Assembly (NCBI RefSeq): GCF_017814975.1
Contig: NZ_JAGIQA010000023.1
Coordinates: forward strand, 1-64,000
DNA length: 64,000 nucleotides
DNA from: Cupriavidus consociatus
GTDB lineage: Bacteria; Pseudomonadota; Gammaproteobacteria; Burkholderiales; Burkholderiaceae
Direction: 5' to 3'
This document shows positions 39,496 through 47,933 of the stretch, piece after piece. Every line of letters begins with the position of its first letter. The first letter of the stretch is position 1. The notes beneath the pieces were generated by a model. The model did no database searches. It was not told where the DNA came from and saw only the letters and a list, made by a program, of their open reading frames with translations. Made by a program: the position numbers and the translations under genes.

Positions 39496-39716
39496 TTGGC
39501 CGGGTCCTCCGCGTGCCGCGCGGCCTGGCGCGCTTCCCACGCGCGCAGTTCCTCGCGGTAGCGGTCCAGCTCCTGGTAGTAGAAATCGAAGATGCACGGA
39601 TCGCAGCCGGAGCCGCAGCATTCGTTGTCGCCGGGCCGCTCTGGCGGCACCGGGCGCGGGTCGTCGGCTGGGTTGGCGGCAGGGTTGACGGAAGACGCTT
39701 GGGACACGGACTGCAC
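39492..39716 (-). CDS. Small oxidoreductase-like domain protein
   Basis: A 74-residue protein with a proline-rich N-terminus and the compact motif PPERPGDNECCGSGCDPCIFDFYYQELDRYREELRAWEAR in its second half. This four-cysteine motif defines the oxidoreductase-like N-terminal family (OXLD1-like), of unknown function and probably metal- or disulfide-related. It overlaps the Sir2 gene by 4 bases, and translational coupling is likely. Confidence 0.8.
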   Translation of the reverse strand: MQSVSQASSVNPAANPADDPRPVPPERPGDNECCGSGCDPCIFDFYYQELDRYREELRAWEARQAARHAEDPAN

Positions 39717-39826
39717 GCCGCTGCGGGCGCAATTGGCGGATCAGCCGCCAGTATATGCCGCCGGCGCCAACCACGTCGCCGACCCCGCTGCGTCGCTGCG
39801 TCGCTGCAGCGCCGGGGCAGTGGCGC

Positions 39827-40153
39827 TCAGTGACCCAGCAGCACGCTTCCGACCGGGATCACCAGCGCCGTGCCGGACAGGCAGGCGATGTCATCGTCGG
39901 CAAGCCAGCGCGCCACCAGGTCGGCCAGCCGTGCACCGATGCGGGCCAGCTCGGCCGGGTCGGCCAGGTAGACGGCGTCGATCACGTCCTGGTCGAACGC
40001 CAGCGACGCGCTGATGCGGCAGCGGCCGGGCGAGCCGGGCGGCTCGGCCTGCCAGCTCACCTGCACCTCGGTGCCCCCGGTACGATGGTACTCGGCTGAC
40101 ATCGGGAACAGCCGGCAGGTATGTTCGCGGGTCCACTCCACCAGTGCGGTCAT
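39827..40153 (-). CDS. Hypothetical protein
   Basis: A 108-residue acidic, soluble protein with no recognised domain. The sequence is balanced in composition (REHTCRLFPMSAEYHR early, then VDLADPAELARIGARLADLVARWLADDD), predicting a mixed alpha/beta small fold. Third-position GC and codon use look like its neighbours', which favours it being real rather than a shadow frame; no other strong frame competes here. A Burkholderiales-restricted family is likely. Confidence 0.5.
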   Translation of the reverse strand: MTALVEWTREHTCRLFPMSAEYHRTGGTEVQVSWQAEPPGSPGRCRISASLAFDQDVIDAVYLADPAELARIGARLADLVARWLADDDIACLSGTALVIPVGSVLLGH

Positions 40154-40204
40154 GGCGATTCCCCTCTGTGCGGGCTGCGCCGCCGAGTGCGCCGCTGAGC
40201 TGCT

Positions 40205-40441
40205 TCAGCGGCTCAGTACATGGTAGAGCCAGTCGTGCGCGCGTGGCGGCACGCCCAGAGCGCTGGCGTCGATACGCCGGCCCTGCACGCATATCGCGCC
40301 GTCGAACAGGGCGTCCACCGCTGCCTGGGCATTCGGGTACCGCCCCATCACGCCATTGCCCAGCATCAGCATCCAGTCCCTCTCACGGGGAATCAGCGTC
40401 AGTTGCCCCGCGGCGGTCTGACAAAAGAAATAACCGTACAT
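40205..40441 (-). CDS. Small hypothetical protein
   Basis: A 78-residue protein (MYGYFFCQTAAGQLTLIPRE...). It looks like a small alpha/beta domain that ends in HDWLYHVLSR, and no family is recognised. ATG 40441 was preferred over an upstream GTG; AAGGCGGG and GGGGAG purine stretches precede it. It sits 51 bases upstream of the 108-residue hypothetical on the same strand, so the two may form a small operon. Confidence 0.5.
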   Translation of the reverse strand: MYGYFFCQTAAGQLTLIPRERDWMLMLGNGVMGRYPNAQAAVDALFDGAICVQGRRIDASALGVPPRAHDWLYHVLSR

Positions 40442-40680
40442 GCTCCCCACCCGCCTTGGCCTGCGTTCATCTTAGTCACTGCACGCGGCCTGCGCAGTGC
40501 GCTCCGGCAGCGGATGCCGATCTGAACGCTTCCGAAAGGCGTGATGAATTGTTTTGCGGCGCGCGCGGCAGCCGGCCCGTGCGCCGCGTTTTGCCCGAAG
40601 ATAAGCCGACGCCCATCCCGGCCGCGCACAGACCGGGCAACCGGCGCCGCATTGCGGCTGCCTGCTGAACGGACGACGAC

Positions 40681-43026
40681 ATGAAGGCAGCCACACCCCT
40701 GGGGTTGCGGATCCTGCGGCTGGCAGCGCTTGCGCTGGCGGCTTGCCTTGCCGTTGGCGCCCCTGCCGCGCCCGGTTCGGCGCCAGGTTCGGCGATGGAC
40801 GCAGCGCCCATACCGGCGATCGCGGCACCAGCGATCGCGCCCCCGGCTCCCGCCGCGATCGACACGCCCGCCGCCACCGCCACCGCCGCCACGGCCCGCG
40901 GCACGCGTCCGCGCATCTGCCTGGTGCTGTCCGGCGGCGGTGCGCGCGGCGCCGCGCATATCGGCGTGCTCAAGGTGCTGGAGGAATTGCGCGTGCCAGT
41001 GGACTGCATCGCCGGCACCAGCATGGGTTCACTGGTCGGAGGGGCCTATGCCACCGGCATGTCGCCCGCCGAGATGGAGCGGCTGGTGAGCGGGCTGAGC
41101 ACCGAAAAGCTGTTCAAGGAACGCCCTCCGCGCAAGGACCTGACCATCCGCCGCAAGCAGGACGACTTCACCAACCTGTTCACGCCCGAGATCGGCGTGC
41201 AGGCGAGCGGCCTGCTGCTGCCCAAGGGCGCGGTCTCGGGCGTGCAGCTGGAAACGGTGCTGCGCCAGCTGGCGCGCACACCCGGCTACCGCGACTTCGA
41301 CAAGCTGCCGATCCCCTACCGCGCCGTCGCCACCGATCTGGTCGCCGGCACGCCGGTGGTGTTCAACGCCGGCGAGCTGGCCAACGTGATGCGCGCCAGC
41401 ATGTCGGTGCCGGGCGCGGTGGCCCCATCGGAATACCAGGGAAAACTGCTGGTCGATGGCGGGCTCACCGACAACCTGCCGGTCGGCGTCGCGCGCGCGA
41501 TGGGCGCCGATGTCATCATCGCCGTCAACCTCGGCACGCCGCTGATGAAGCGCGAGGAGCTGACCTCGGTCATCGGCGTGACAGGCCAGATGCTCAACAT
41601 CCTGACCGAGCAGAACGTGCGCGCCTCGCTGACCTCGCTGGGCCCTGCGGACGTGCTGATCGAGCCGGCGCTCGGCGATTTTTCCGCGACCGATTTCGAC
41701 CACCTGGCCGCCACCATCCCCATCGGCGAAGCCGCTGCGCGCAAGGTGGCCGAACGCCTCGCACCGCTGGCGCTGCCGCCGGCGCAGTACGCGCAGCTGC
41801 GCGCGACGCAGCAGGCGGTGCCCCCGCCGGACACGCGGCCGGTCGATGCGATCGAGATGGCGCCGCTGCACCGCGTCAACCCCGAGTTTGCCACGGCGGT
41901 GATGGAGACCAAGCCGGGCGAGCCGCTGCACCAGGCCACGCTTGACCAGGACATGCGGCGGCTGTTCGGCACCGGCGACTTCGAGCACGTGAACTACGGC
42001 ATCATGGAAGAGCCGGGCAAGCGCATCCTGGTGGTCAATGCGGTCGAGAAATCGTACGGGCCGGATTATCTGCGCTTCGGCCTCGGGCTCAGTACCGACT
42101 TCCGCGGCGATGCATTCTTCAATCTGGTCGGCAGCTACCGGCGCACCTGGCTCAACTCGCTTGGCGCCGAATGGCGCACCGATGCCCAGGTGGGCCAGAC
42201 CACTTCGCTGATGAGCGAGTTCTACCAGCCGCTGGACACGCGCCAGTTTTTCTTCATCGCCCCGCGCGTCGAGCTGGAACGGCGTCCGGTCAACGTGTTC
42301 CAGGGCAGCACCCGCCTGGCCACCTATGACCTGCGCCGCTTTGACGTAGCACTGGACGTAGGCAGCCAGTTCACCAAGTACGGCGAGCTGCGGGTGGGCG
42401 TGCAGACCGGCACGCTGGACGCCACGCTGAGCACCGGCCCGGAGGCGCTGTCGCCAGGCCCCGGCAGGATCAAGCGTGGCGCCATTACCGGCCGGCTCTT
42501 CTTCGACCAGCTCGACAGCGTCGACTTCCCACGCTTCGGCTATTCGGGCTCATTGCGCGTCTATGCCTCGCAACCGGGGCTCGGTGCCGACGATTCCTAT
42601 GTCAAGGCGCAGGCCGAAGCGGTGTACGCGCATTCGTTCGGCAACCATACCGTCTCGTTCGGGTTCAAGGCCGGCACCAATATCGGCAACCCGCTGCCGC
42701 GCTATGACCTGTTCCAGTGGGGCGGCTTCCTGCAGCAATCCGGCTATGCGACCGGGCAGCTGCTGGGCGGCAACCTGCAGTTTGCGCGGCTGGTCTACTA
42801 CAACAAGCTGGCGCGGCAGACGCTGCTGCAAGGCATCTACGCCGGCTTCTCGCTGGAGGCGGGCCGCATGGGCGCGCCGCTGGTGCCGGGCAGCCCGACC
42901 GGGCTGCTCAAGTCGGGATCGCTGTTCCTGGCGCTGGACAGCCCGCTCGGGCCGCTCTACTTCGCCTATGGCCGGGCCGCGGCCGGGACGTACAGCTTCT
43001 ACCTCTACCTCGGCAAGCCGTTCTGA
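40681..43026 (+). CDS. Type Vd autotransporter: patatin-like phospholipase with POTRA and beta-barrel
   Basis: A 781-residue outer-membrane protein. After a signal peptide (about 1-30) and a low-complexity Pro/Ala linker comes a patatin domain at about 78-290, with the oxyanion GGGARG at 85-90, nucleophile S114 in GTSMG and the dyad D259-G-G. A single POTRA-like domain (about 395-455) and a 16-strand barrel follow, ending in the C-terminal phenylalanine (YLYLGKPF) expected by the BAM machinery. This is the PlpD/FplA architecture: the phospholipase is exposed on, or released from, the surface. A monocistronic gene. Confidence 0.9.
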   Translation: MKAATPLGLRILRLAALALAACLAVGAPAAPGSAPGSAMDAAPIPAIAAPAIAPPAPAAIDTPAATATAATARGTRPRICLVLSGGGARGAAHIGVLKVLEELRVPVDCIAGTSMGSLVGGAYATGMSPAEMERLVSGLSTEKLFKERPPRKDLTIRRKQDDFTNLFTPEIGVQASGLLLPKGAVSGVQLETVLRQLARTPGYRDFDKLPIPYRAVATDLVAGTPVVFNAGELANVMRASMSVPGAVAPSEYQGKLLVDGGLTDNLPVGVARAMGADVIIAVNLGTPLMKREELTSVIGVTGQMLNILTEQNVRASLTSLGPADVLIEPALGDFSATDFDHLAATIPIGEAAARKVAERLAPLALPPAQYAQLRATQQAVPPPDTRPVDAIEMAPLHRVNPEFATAVMETKPGEPLHQATLDQDMRRLFGTGDFEHVNYGIMEEPGKRILVVNAVEKSYGPDYLRFGLGLSTDFRGDAFFNLVGSYRRTWLNSLGAEWRTDAQVGQTTSLMSEFYQPLDTRQFFFIAPRVELERRPVNVFQGSTRLATYDLRRFDVALDVGSQFTKYGELRVGVQTGTLDATLSTGPEALSPGPGRIKRGAITGRLFFDQLDSVDFPRFGYSGSLRVYASQPGLGADDSYVKAQAEAVYAHSFGNHTVSFGFKAGTNIGNPLPRYDLFQWGGFLQQSGYATGQLLGGNLQFARLVYYNKLARQTLLQGIYAGFSLEAGRMGAPLVPGSPTGLLKSGSLFLALDSPLGPLYFAYGRAAAGTYSFYLYLGKPF

Positions 43027-43112
43027 GGCGCGAGGCCTCCGCAGCGAGAAGGCCGACATGTGCTGCATGCGCACCCCACCAAAGTTGTATGCAATGTCTT
43101 AATTCAAATGTC

Positions 43113-43118
43113 TATACT
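43113..43118 (+). promoter_or_regulatory. Candidate -10 element of a small RNA
   Basis: TATACT lies 5 bases before the candidate small RNA, in an AT-rich patch that is unusual for this region. The -35 is poor (TGCAAT at 43090-43095), so the promoter call depends mainly on the -10 and on the structured, terminated segment that follows. Confidence 0.4.
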
Positions 43119-43123
43119 TTGCC

Positions 43124-43191
43124 TGTCAGCAAGACCCCTCTTGATTGACAGACCCTTCCCCGGTCGCCGCCACCCCAGCGGCGACTTTTTT
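43124..43191 (+). ncRNA. Candidate small RNA of about 65-70 nt downstream of the patatin gene
   Basis: Between a TATACT box and an intrinsic terminator lies a segment with a second, separate hairpin: CTGTCA (43123-43128) pairs with TGACAG (43146-43151), and inside it CAAGA pairs with TCTTG around a CCCC loop. The exposed C-rich loop could pair with Shine-Dalgarno sequences. The terminator hairpin at 43163-43191 forms the 3' end. It is 98 bases beyond the patatin stop; it could be an independent transcript or be cut from the patatin mRNA 3' end. Confidence 0.45.
43163..43191 (+). terminator. Rho-independent terminator
   Basis: GTCGCCGC pairs with GCGGCGAC around a seven-base loop and is followed immediately by six T. 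It ends the patatin transcript and/or the candidate small RNA. Confidence 0.9.
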
Positions 43192-43245
43192 ATGGCCGGT
43201 CGCCGCATCCTGGCAATGACCGCGAGTGCATGAGCGCACGACTCC

Positions 43246-43251
43246 TATAAT
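43246..43251 (+). promoter_or_regulatory. Consensus -10 hexamer upstream of the YeeE/YedE genes
   Basis: TATAAT, 38 bases before the start of the first transporter gene; the -35 is not clear. It fits an activator-dependent or weak -35 promoter. Confidence 0.45.
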
Positions 43252-43289
43252 CCCCGCCTCGGGCCGCGCTGCCGGCCGCCATCGCGGAG

Positions 43290-43730
43290 ATGTCCATGCA
43301 GATTGATTTCACCCATTTCACGCCGTGGCTGTCGCTGGCCGGCGGGCTGGTCATCGGGCTGGCCGCGGCGCTGATGATCCTTGGCCTGGGCCGGATTGCC
43401 GGCATCAGCGGCATCGTCGGCGGCATGCTGTCGCTGCCGCACGGCGATACCGCCTGGCGCGCCGCCTTTGTCGCCGGGCTGTTGCTGGCGCCGTGGCTGG
43501 CCGGCGCCTTCGGGGCCATGCCGCAGGCGCGCATCGACGCGGGCTGGGGCACGGTGCTGGCCGCGGGGCTACTGGTAGGGATCGGCACGCGCTATGCCGG
43601 CGGCTGCACCAGCGGCCACGGCGTATGCGGCTTGTCGCGCGGTTCGGTGCGTTCGCTGGTGGCCACGCTGACCTTCATGGCGGCGGGTTTCCTGACGGTG
43701 CTGGTGCAACGCCACCTGCTCGGAGGCTGA
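43290..43730 (+). CDS. YeeE/YedE family transporter, N-terminal half protein
   Basis: A 146-residue membrane protein with four to five helices. [16 protein letters not shown] and the [33 protein letters not shown] segment, with its conserved cysteines, define the YeeE/YedE sulfur-transport family (here the small PmpA-type subunit). These proteins carry thiosulfate or related sulfur species through a cysteine path. Its partner starts 1 base after its stop, so the two make one split transporter. Start 43290 has an in-frame ATG six bases later as an alternative. Confidence 0.88.
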   Translation: MSMQIDFTHFTPWLSLAGGLVIGLAAALMILGLGRIAGISGIVGGMLSLPHGDTAWRAAFVAGLLLAPWLAGAFGAMPQARIDAGWGTVLAAGLLVGIGTRYAGGCTSGHGVCGLSRGSVRSLVATLTFMAAGFLTVLVQRHLLGG

Positions 43731-43731
43731 C

Positions 43732-44154
43732 ATGACTGTCTGGTTTGCGCTGCTGACCGGGCTGGTGTTCGGCATCGGGCTGATCGTGTCTGGCATGGCC
43801 GATCCGGGCAAGGTGCTTGGCTTCCTGGACCTGGCGGGTGCCTGGGATCCGTCGCTGGCATTCGTGATGGCTGGCGCCGTGCTGGTGGGCACGCTGGCGT
43901 TTGCGCTGGCGCGCCGGCGCTCGCGTGCGTGGCTGGGCCAGGCCATGCAGTGGCCCACTGCGTCCGCGATCACGCCGCGGCTGGTGCTGGGCAGCGCCGC
44001 GTTCGGCGTGGGCTGGGGGCTGGCCGGTTTCTGTCCCGGCCCGGCGCTGGTGGCGCTGGGCGCGGGCTATGCCAAGGCGTGGGGTTTCGTCGGCGCGATG
44101 CTGGCCGGCATGGCGTTGTTCGAGGTGGCGGAGCGGATACGCTGCCGGCGCTAA
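43732..44154 (+). CDS. YeeE/YedE family transporter, C-terminal half protein (DUF6691)
   Basis: A 140-residue membrane protein with about four helices. [38 protein letters not shown] and [21 protein letters not shown] are the hallmark stretches of the second YeeE/YedE half, including the conserved Cys of GFCPGP. It is translationally linked to the first half (stop and start one base apart). The usual BigR/ArsR or sulfurtransferase neighbours of such pairs are missing here. Confidence 0.88.
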   Translation: MTVWFALLTGLVFGIGLIVSGMADPGKVLGFLDLAGAWDPSLAFVMAGAVLVGTLAFALARRRSRAWLGQAMQWPTASAITPRLVLGSAAFGVGWGLAGFCPGPALVALGAGYAKAWGFVGAMLAGMALFEVAERIRCRR

Positions 44155-44301
44155 GCCAAAAGCTTCAGGCAAAGCATCGATCACAAAACTGGCGTCGTGC
44201 CCATCGGGACACACTTGGATGCACGCAATGCTGGCCCGTTGCGGCAACCCGGTTTAAGATTGCGCGATTATCGAACAACGAACCCGGACAAGCACAGCAC
44301 C

Positions 44302-45150
44302 ATGGAAGTCCTCCGCCCCATCGGTCTCGGTCATGCACAGGCCGACACCGTCCGCGTCGCCCGGCCGCACGCCGATTTGCTGAGCAGCTTTGCCGGCGAT
44401 CCCAATTTCATGCTGTCGCTGGCGCGCGGGCTTACCGTGCTGGAGGCCTTCTCGGAACGCAAGCGTCCGCTGACCATCTCGCAGGTGGCACAGCGCACGC
44501 AGCTGTCGCGCGCGTCGGTACGGCGCTGCCTCTATACGCTGGAACAGCTCGGCTATGTCAGCCAGCAGGACGGCCAGTTCGCGCTGCGCCCGCGCGTGCT
44601 GCACCTGGGGCATGCGTATTTCTCTTCGACTTCGCTGGTGTCGCTGGCGCAGCCGATCCTGGACAACCTGAGCGCGCGCATCCACGAGACCTGCGCACTG
44701 GCCATCCTCGACGGCACCGACATCCTCTACCTGGTCCGTTCCGAAGTGCAGCGCGTGCTGAACTACTCGCTGGGCATGGGCAGCCGCCTGCCGGCCTACT
44801 GCACCTCCAACGGCCGGCTGCTGCTGGCGCACCAGCCGGCCACGGTGCTCGACGGCTTTTTCGAGCATGCCGAACTTCGTCCGCGCACGCTGCAGACCAA
44901 GGTGTCGCGGCAGGAGCTGGAGGCATGCTTCGAGCGGGCGCGCGAAGTCGACTACGTGATCGTCGATGAGGAGCTGGAGCCGGGCCTGCGCGCGATGTCC
45001 GTGCCGGTGCGCTCGGCCTCGGGCATCGTGCTGGCCGGCCTGAGCGTGAGCGTGCGCGCCGCACGCGTGTCGGAAAGCGATATGGTGACGCGGCTGCTGC
45101 CGCCAATGCGCGAAGCCGCCGCGGCGATCGGGCGGCTGATCGGCTCCTAG
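44302..45150 (+). CDS. IclR family transcriptional regulator (PcaR/PobR-like)
   Basis: A 282-residue regulator. The winged helix-turn-helix at about residues 40-90 (LTISQVAQRTQLSRASVRRCLYTLEQLGYV) is followed by an effector domain of about 170 residues with LILDGTD-like and LPAYCTSNGRLLLAH segments. The LSLARGLTVLEAFSERKRPLT opening is typical of the PcaR/PcaU/PobR group that senses aromatic acids such as protocatechuate or beta-ketoadipate. No aromatic catabolic genes are adjacent in the window, so its targets are elsewhere. Confidence 0.9.
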   Translation: MEVLRPIGLGHAQADTVRVARPHADLLSSFAGDPNFMLSLARGLTVLEAFSERKRPLTISQVAQRTQLSRASVRRCLYTLEQLGYVSQQDGQFALRPRVLHLGHAYFSSTSLVSLAQPILDNLSARIHETCALAILDGTDILYLVRSEVQRVLNYSLGMGSRLPAYCTSNGRLLLAHQPATVLDGFFEHAELRPRTLQTKVSRQELEACFERAREVDYVIVDEELEPGLRAMSVPVRSASGIVLAGLSVSVRAARVSESDMVTRLLPPMREAAAAIGRLIGS

Positions 45151-45262
45151 GGGCGCGGCGGCGCCGGGCTGGGCATGGCCGCGATCACGCCGTGGTCGGC
45201 GCTATGCCGCGGCGCGGCCGTCCTTGCGCCAGCGCGGCACAGTCCGCCCCGGCGGGAGCGCT

Positions 45263-46030
45263 TCAGCCCCGGTGTGCCAGTTCCAGCGCGAACACCAGCC
45301 GCTGCAGGAAGTTCTCCATGCGGCCGTCCGGATTGATAAAGGCGCAGCCGAAGTGGTGGATGGCGTTGCCGTCGTGGCCGACCAGCCAGTGGCCGACCAC
45401 CTGCAGGTCGAGCTCGACCTTGCCCAGCTCGCGGAAGTCGAGTCGGCACCTGGCCACGGTGGTGCCGACCGGCAACTGCTCCTCGGTGACGCTCTTGGAG
45501 CGCAGCCCGACGCCGGACAGCGACAGGTCGGCAATGTCCAGGCACAGCAGCGCATTGTCGACGCTGCGGATCTCGCAGCGGTAGCCCTTGGTCACCAGCG
45601 TGCGCGCGCGGAAATGGCGGCGGCGCTGGAAGTGATAGAGCTTTTCCGGAAATTCGACGACGAAGGCCGGGCCTTGCTCGAAGCGGGTCGCGGCCGGCTG
45701 CCCGACCGTAAAGTTCACCGGCACGCCGCGCAGCAAACCCGAGAACGCATTCTCTTCCGAGGTCATCAGCGACTGCCGCTCGGCGTCGGCATTGCACCAG
45801 TCGAACACGAAGGTCCGGTTGACCGGATCGACATGCAGGATCGAGGTGACAAACTGGTGTCCGGTTCGGGTACGCACGCTCAGCATGCACTTCTGCCACG
45901 ACAGGTCGCGCAGCACGGTGCCGATCTGGGAGTTGTGCGTGAGGCGGTAACGATCATCCGCCGGCGTGGCGGCGGCGACAGTGTCGGTATCGGTTCCGGT
46001 GCCGGCCCCGGTGGCTTCGTGCTGATTCAT
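45263..46030 (-). CDS. Flagellar brake protein with YcgR and PilZ domains
   Basis: A 255-residue cytoplasmic c-di-GMP receptor. The N-terminal YcgR domain (about 30-125) precedes a PilZ domain with the binding motifs RRRHFR at 136-141 and DLSLSG at 168-173. On binding c-di-GMP such proteins slow the flagellar motor. ATG 46030 is used; a TTG 12 bases upstream is less likely. A sigma-28-like promoter at 46172-46199 suggests co-expression with late flagellar genes. The flanking genes are unrelated (IclR, LysR). Confidence 0.88.
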   Translation of the reverse strand: MNQHEATGAGTGTDTDTVAAATPADDRYRLTHNSQIGTVLRDLSWQKCMLSVRTRTGHQFVTSILHVDPVNRTFVFDWCNADAERQSLMTSEENAFSGLLRGVPVNFTVGQPAATRFEQGPAFVVEFPEKLYHFQRRRHFRARTLVTKGYRCEIRSVDNALLCLDIADLSLSGVGLRSKSVTEEQLPVGTTVARCRLDFRELGKVELDLQVVGHWLVGHDGNAIHHFGCAFINPDGRMENFLQRLVFALELAHRG

Positions 46031-46171
46031 GGATTCACGCAACGTCTGGTATAGCGGGATGCTGCCGGGTCATGAGTAGTGCGGTGTGGGGGCGCGGCAG
46101 CCAGTCGGCCTGCCGGCCGCGCGCCGCATGTTAAGCGCGTGCCCCCGCGTCCGGCAAGACTCATGGCGACA

Positions 46172-46199
46172 CCTTCGGCAAAACTGTGGCAGAACTTGA
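46172..46199 (-). promoter_or_regulatory. Sigma-28 (FliA)-like promoter of the PilZ gene
   Basis: On the minus strand TCAAGTT and GCCGAAGG are separated by 13 bases, the same -35 and spacing as the chemoreceptor promoter at 19252-19279. The -10 is less perfect than there. It would give a leader of about 140 bases. Confidence 0.45.
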
Positions 46200-46234
46200 G
46201 CACAGACTTACGGGGGGTAGCGCCTGCGCCGCTT

Positions 46235-47158
46235 TCAGGCGTCCTTCGGCTCCAATGGGGAGACTTCAGGAGATGCGGCCGGCGCGGCCAGGGTAGCCTG
46301 CGCCTCTTCGCGCAGCCACGCGAGCAGCAGCTGTCGGCGCGAGTCGTGCTCGAACGGCGCCGGCGACAACAGATGGTACGCCGATCCGTCTGGCGTGAAG
46401 CCGAATGGAGCAACCAGGCGCCCGTCGGCGATCTCGTCGGCGGCCATCAGCCGCGAAGCCATGGCCCAGCCGAGACCCGCCGCGGCGGCCTGCAGACTCA
46501 GGTAGAAGTGCTCGTACCAGGCATCGCCCTCGAAGCGGGCGGCATGGGCAGCATGGGCGTCCGGGCCGGCCGCGGCCAGCCAGCGCTGCCAGGCATCGGG
46601 CCGGGTGCGCGTATGCAGCCGTGCCGGAACTGCGGCGGCACCCTGGGCCAGCAGCGGGCGGCACACCGGCCCGACCCATTCCTGCGCCACCTCGCGCGCG
46701 TGCCAGCGCGGCTCGAAGGCGAAGTCATTGCGCCGCAGCGCCAGGTCGGCGCCGCTGCGCGCGAAATCGATCGGCCCGCCCGCCGCCATCAGATGCAGCG
46801 GGATATCGGGGTGGCGCGCGGCAAAGCGCGGCAGGCGCGGGATCAGCCAGCGCATCGCCACGGTCGGCTCGCAGGACAGCACCAGTGCCCGCCCGGGCGG
46901 CAGGGTGCGTATGCGCGCGGCGGCACCGGCCAGCATCTCCATCGACTGGGAGGCGGCGGCGAACAGCGTGCGCCCCGCCTCGGTCAGGAAGACGCCGCGG
47001 TTGCGCCGCTCGAACAGTGCCACGCCGAGCGTGTCCTCCAGCTGCCGGATCTGCCGGCTGACCGCGCCGTGGGTCAGGTGCAGCTCCTCGGCCGCGCGCA
47101 CGAAGCTCTCGTGGCGTGCGGCAGCCTCGAAAAAGCGGATCCAGCCCAGCCAGTGCAT
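46235..47158 (-). CDS. LysR family transcriptional regulator (GcvA-like)
   Basis: A 307-residue regulator. MHWLGWIRFFEAAARHESFVRAAEELHLTHGAVSRQIRQLEDTLG is the opening of the GcvA/AmpR-like branch. The effector domain includes CEPTVAMRWLIPRLPRFAARHPDI, typical of this group. It is divergent from a LysE exporter across 154 bases, an arrangement like ArgP/LysG with LysE, so it probably activates that exporter when its substrate accumulates. Confidence 0.9.
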   Translation of the reverse strand: MHWLGWIRFFEAAARHESFVRAAEELHLTHGAVSRQIRQLEDTLGVALFERRNRGVFLTEAGRTLFAAASQSMEMLAGAAARIRTLPPGRALVLSCEPTVAMRWLIPRLPRFAARHPDIPLHLMAAGGPIDFARSGADLALRRNDFAFEPRWHAREVAQEWVGPVCRPLLAQGAAAVPARLHTRTRPDAWQRWLAAAGPDAHAAHAARFEGDAWYEHFYLSLQAAAAGLGWAMASRLMAADEIADGRLVAPFGFTPDGSAYHLLSPAPFEHDSRRQLLLAWLREEAQATLAAPAASPEVSPLEPKDA

Positions 47159-47312
47159 CGGGGTTTCAGTCAGTTTTTCTCACGGATTTGCGCGAGTATA
47201 TATCGGTTGTGGGCCCCCGTTGCTGGCACGCAGAATTGGGTACGCTGTGCCGCGCCGGCCCAGTCCGGAGGCGGCGATCCGCCCCACCAGCCACAACGTA
47301 ATCTCACACAAG

Positions 47313-47933
47313 ATGATTCCCTTCGCCGAATCGCTGGCGGTCGCCGCTGTGACCGTGCTTGCCGTGGTCAGCCCCGGCCCGGACTTCGCCATGGTGACCC
47401 GCAACAGTTACCTGTACGGCCGCCGCGCCGGGCTGCTCAGCGCCCTCGGCATCGCGCTGGGGGTGCAGGTCCATGTGCTGTACACGATGTTCGGCGTGGC
47501 GCTGATGGCGCATGCGCACGGCGTGCTGACGGTGGTGAAGGCGCTGGGCGCGGCCTACCTGGTGTGGATCGGCCTGCAGACGCTGCGCCGGCGCGCGGCG
47601 CTGGCAGTCGACCTGCACGGGGCACCGGCACTGCGGCCTGCCGCGGCCTTGCGCATGGGCTTCCTGACCAATGCGCTGAACCCGAAATGCACGCTGTTCG
47701 TGGTCAGCACCTATACGCAGGTGGTCGATGCGCACACGCCGGTGCCGGTGCAGTTCGGCTATGGCGCCTTCATGTCGCTGGCGCACCTCGCGTGGTTCAG
47801 CCTGGTGGCCTGCGTGTTCACCGCGCCGGCGTTGCGGGCGGCGATGCTGCACCGGCAGCGGCTGCTGGACGGCGCCATCGGCTCGGCACTGTGCGGGCTT
47901 GGGGTCGCCCTGGGGCTCAGCAACCTGGCGTAG
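47313..47933 (+). CDS. LysE family translocator
   Basis: A 206-residue inner-membrane exporter with about six helices. VLAVVSPGPDFAMVTRNSYLYGRRAGLLSALGIALG and GFLTNALNPKCTLFVVS are the characteristic RhtB/LysE stretches. It exports amino acids or homoserine-like compounds. ATG 47313 is chosen over earlier in-frame codons because it begins the first helix correctly. Its 3' end overlaps the convergent ThpR gene by 17 bases. Confidence 0.92.
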   Translation: MIPFAESLAVAAVTVLAVVSPGPDFAMVTRNSYLYGRRAGLLSALGIALGVQVHVLYTMFGVALMAHAHGVLTVVKALGAAYLVWIGLQTLRRRAALAVDLHGAPALRPAAALRMGFLTNALNPKCTLFVVSTYTQVVDAHTPVPVQFGYGAFMSLAHLAWFSLVACVFTAPALRAAMLHRQRLLDGAIGSALCGLGVALGLSNLA

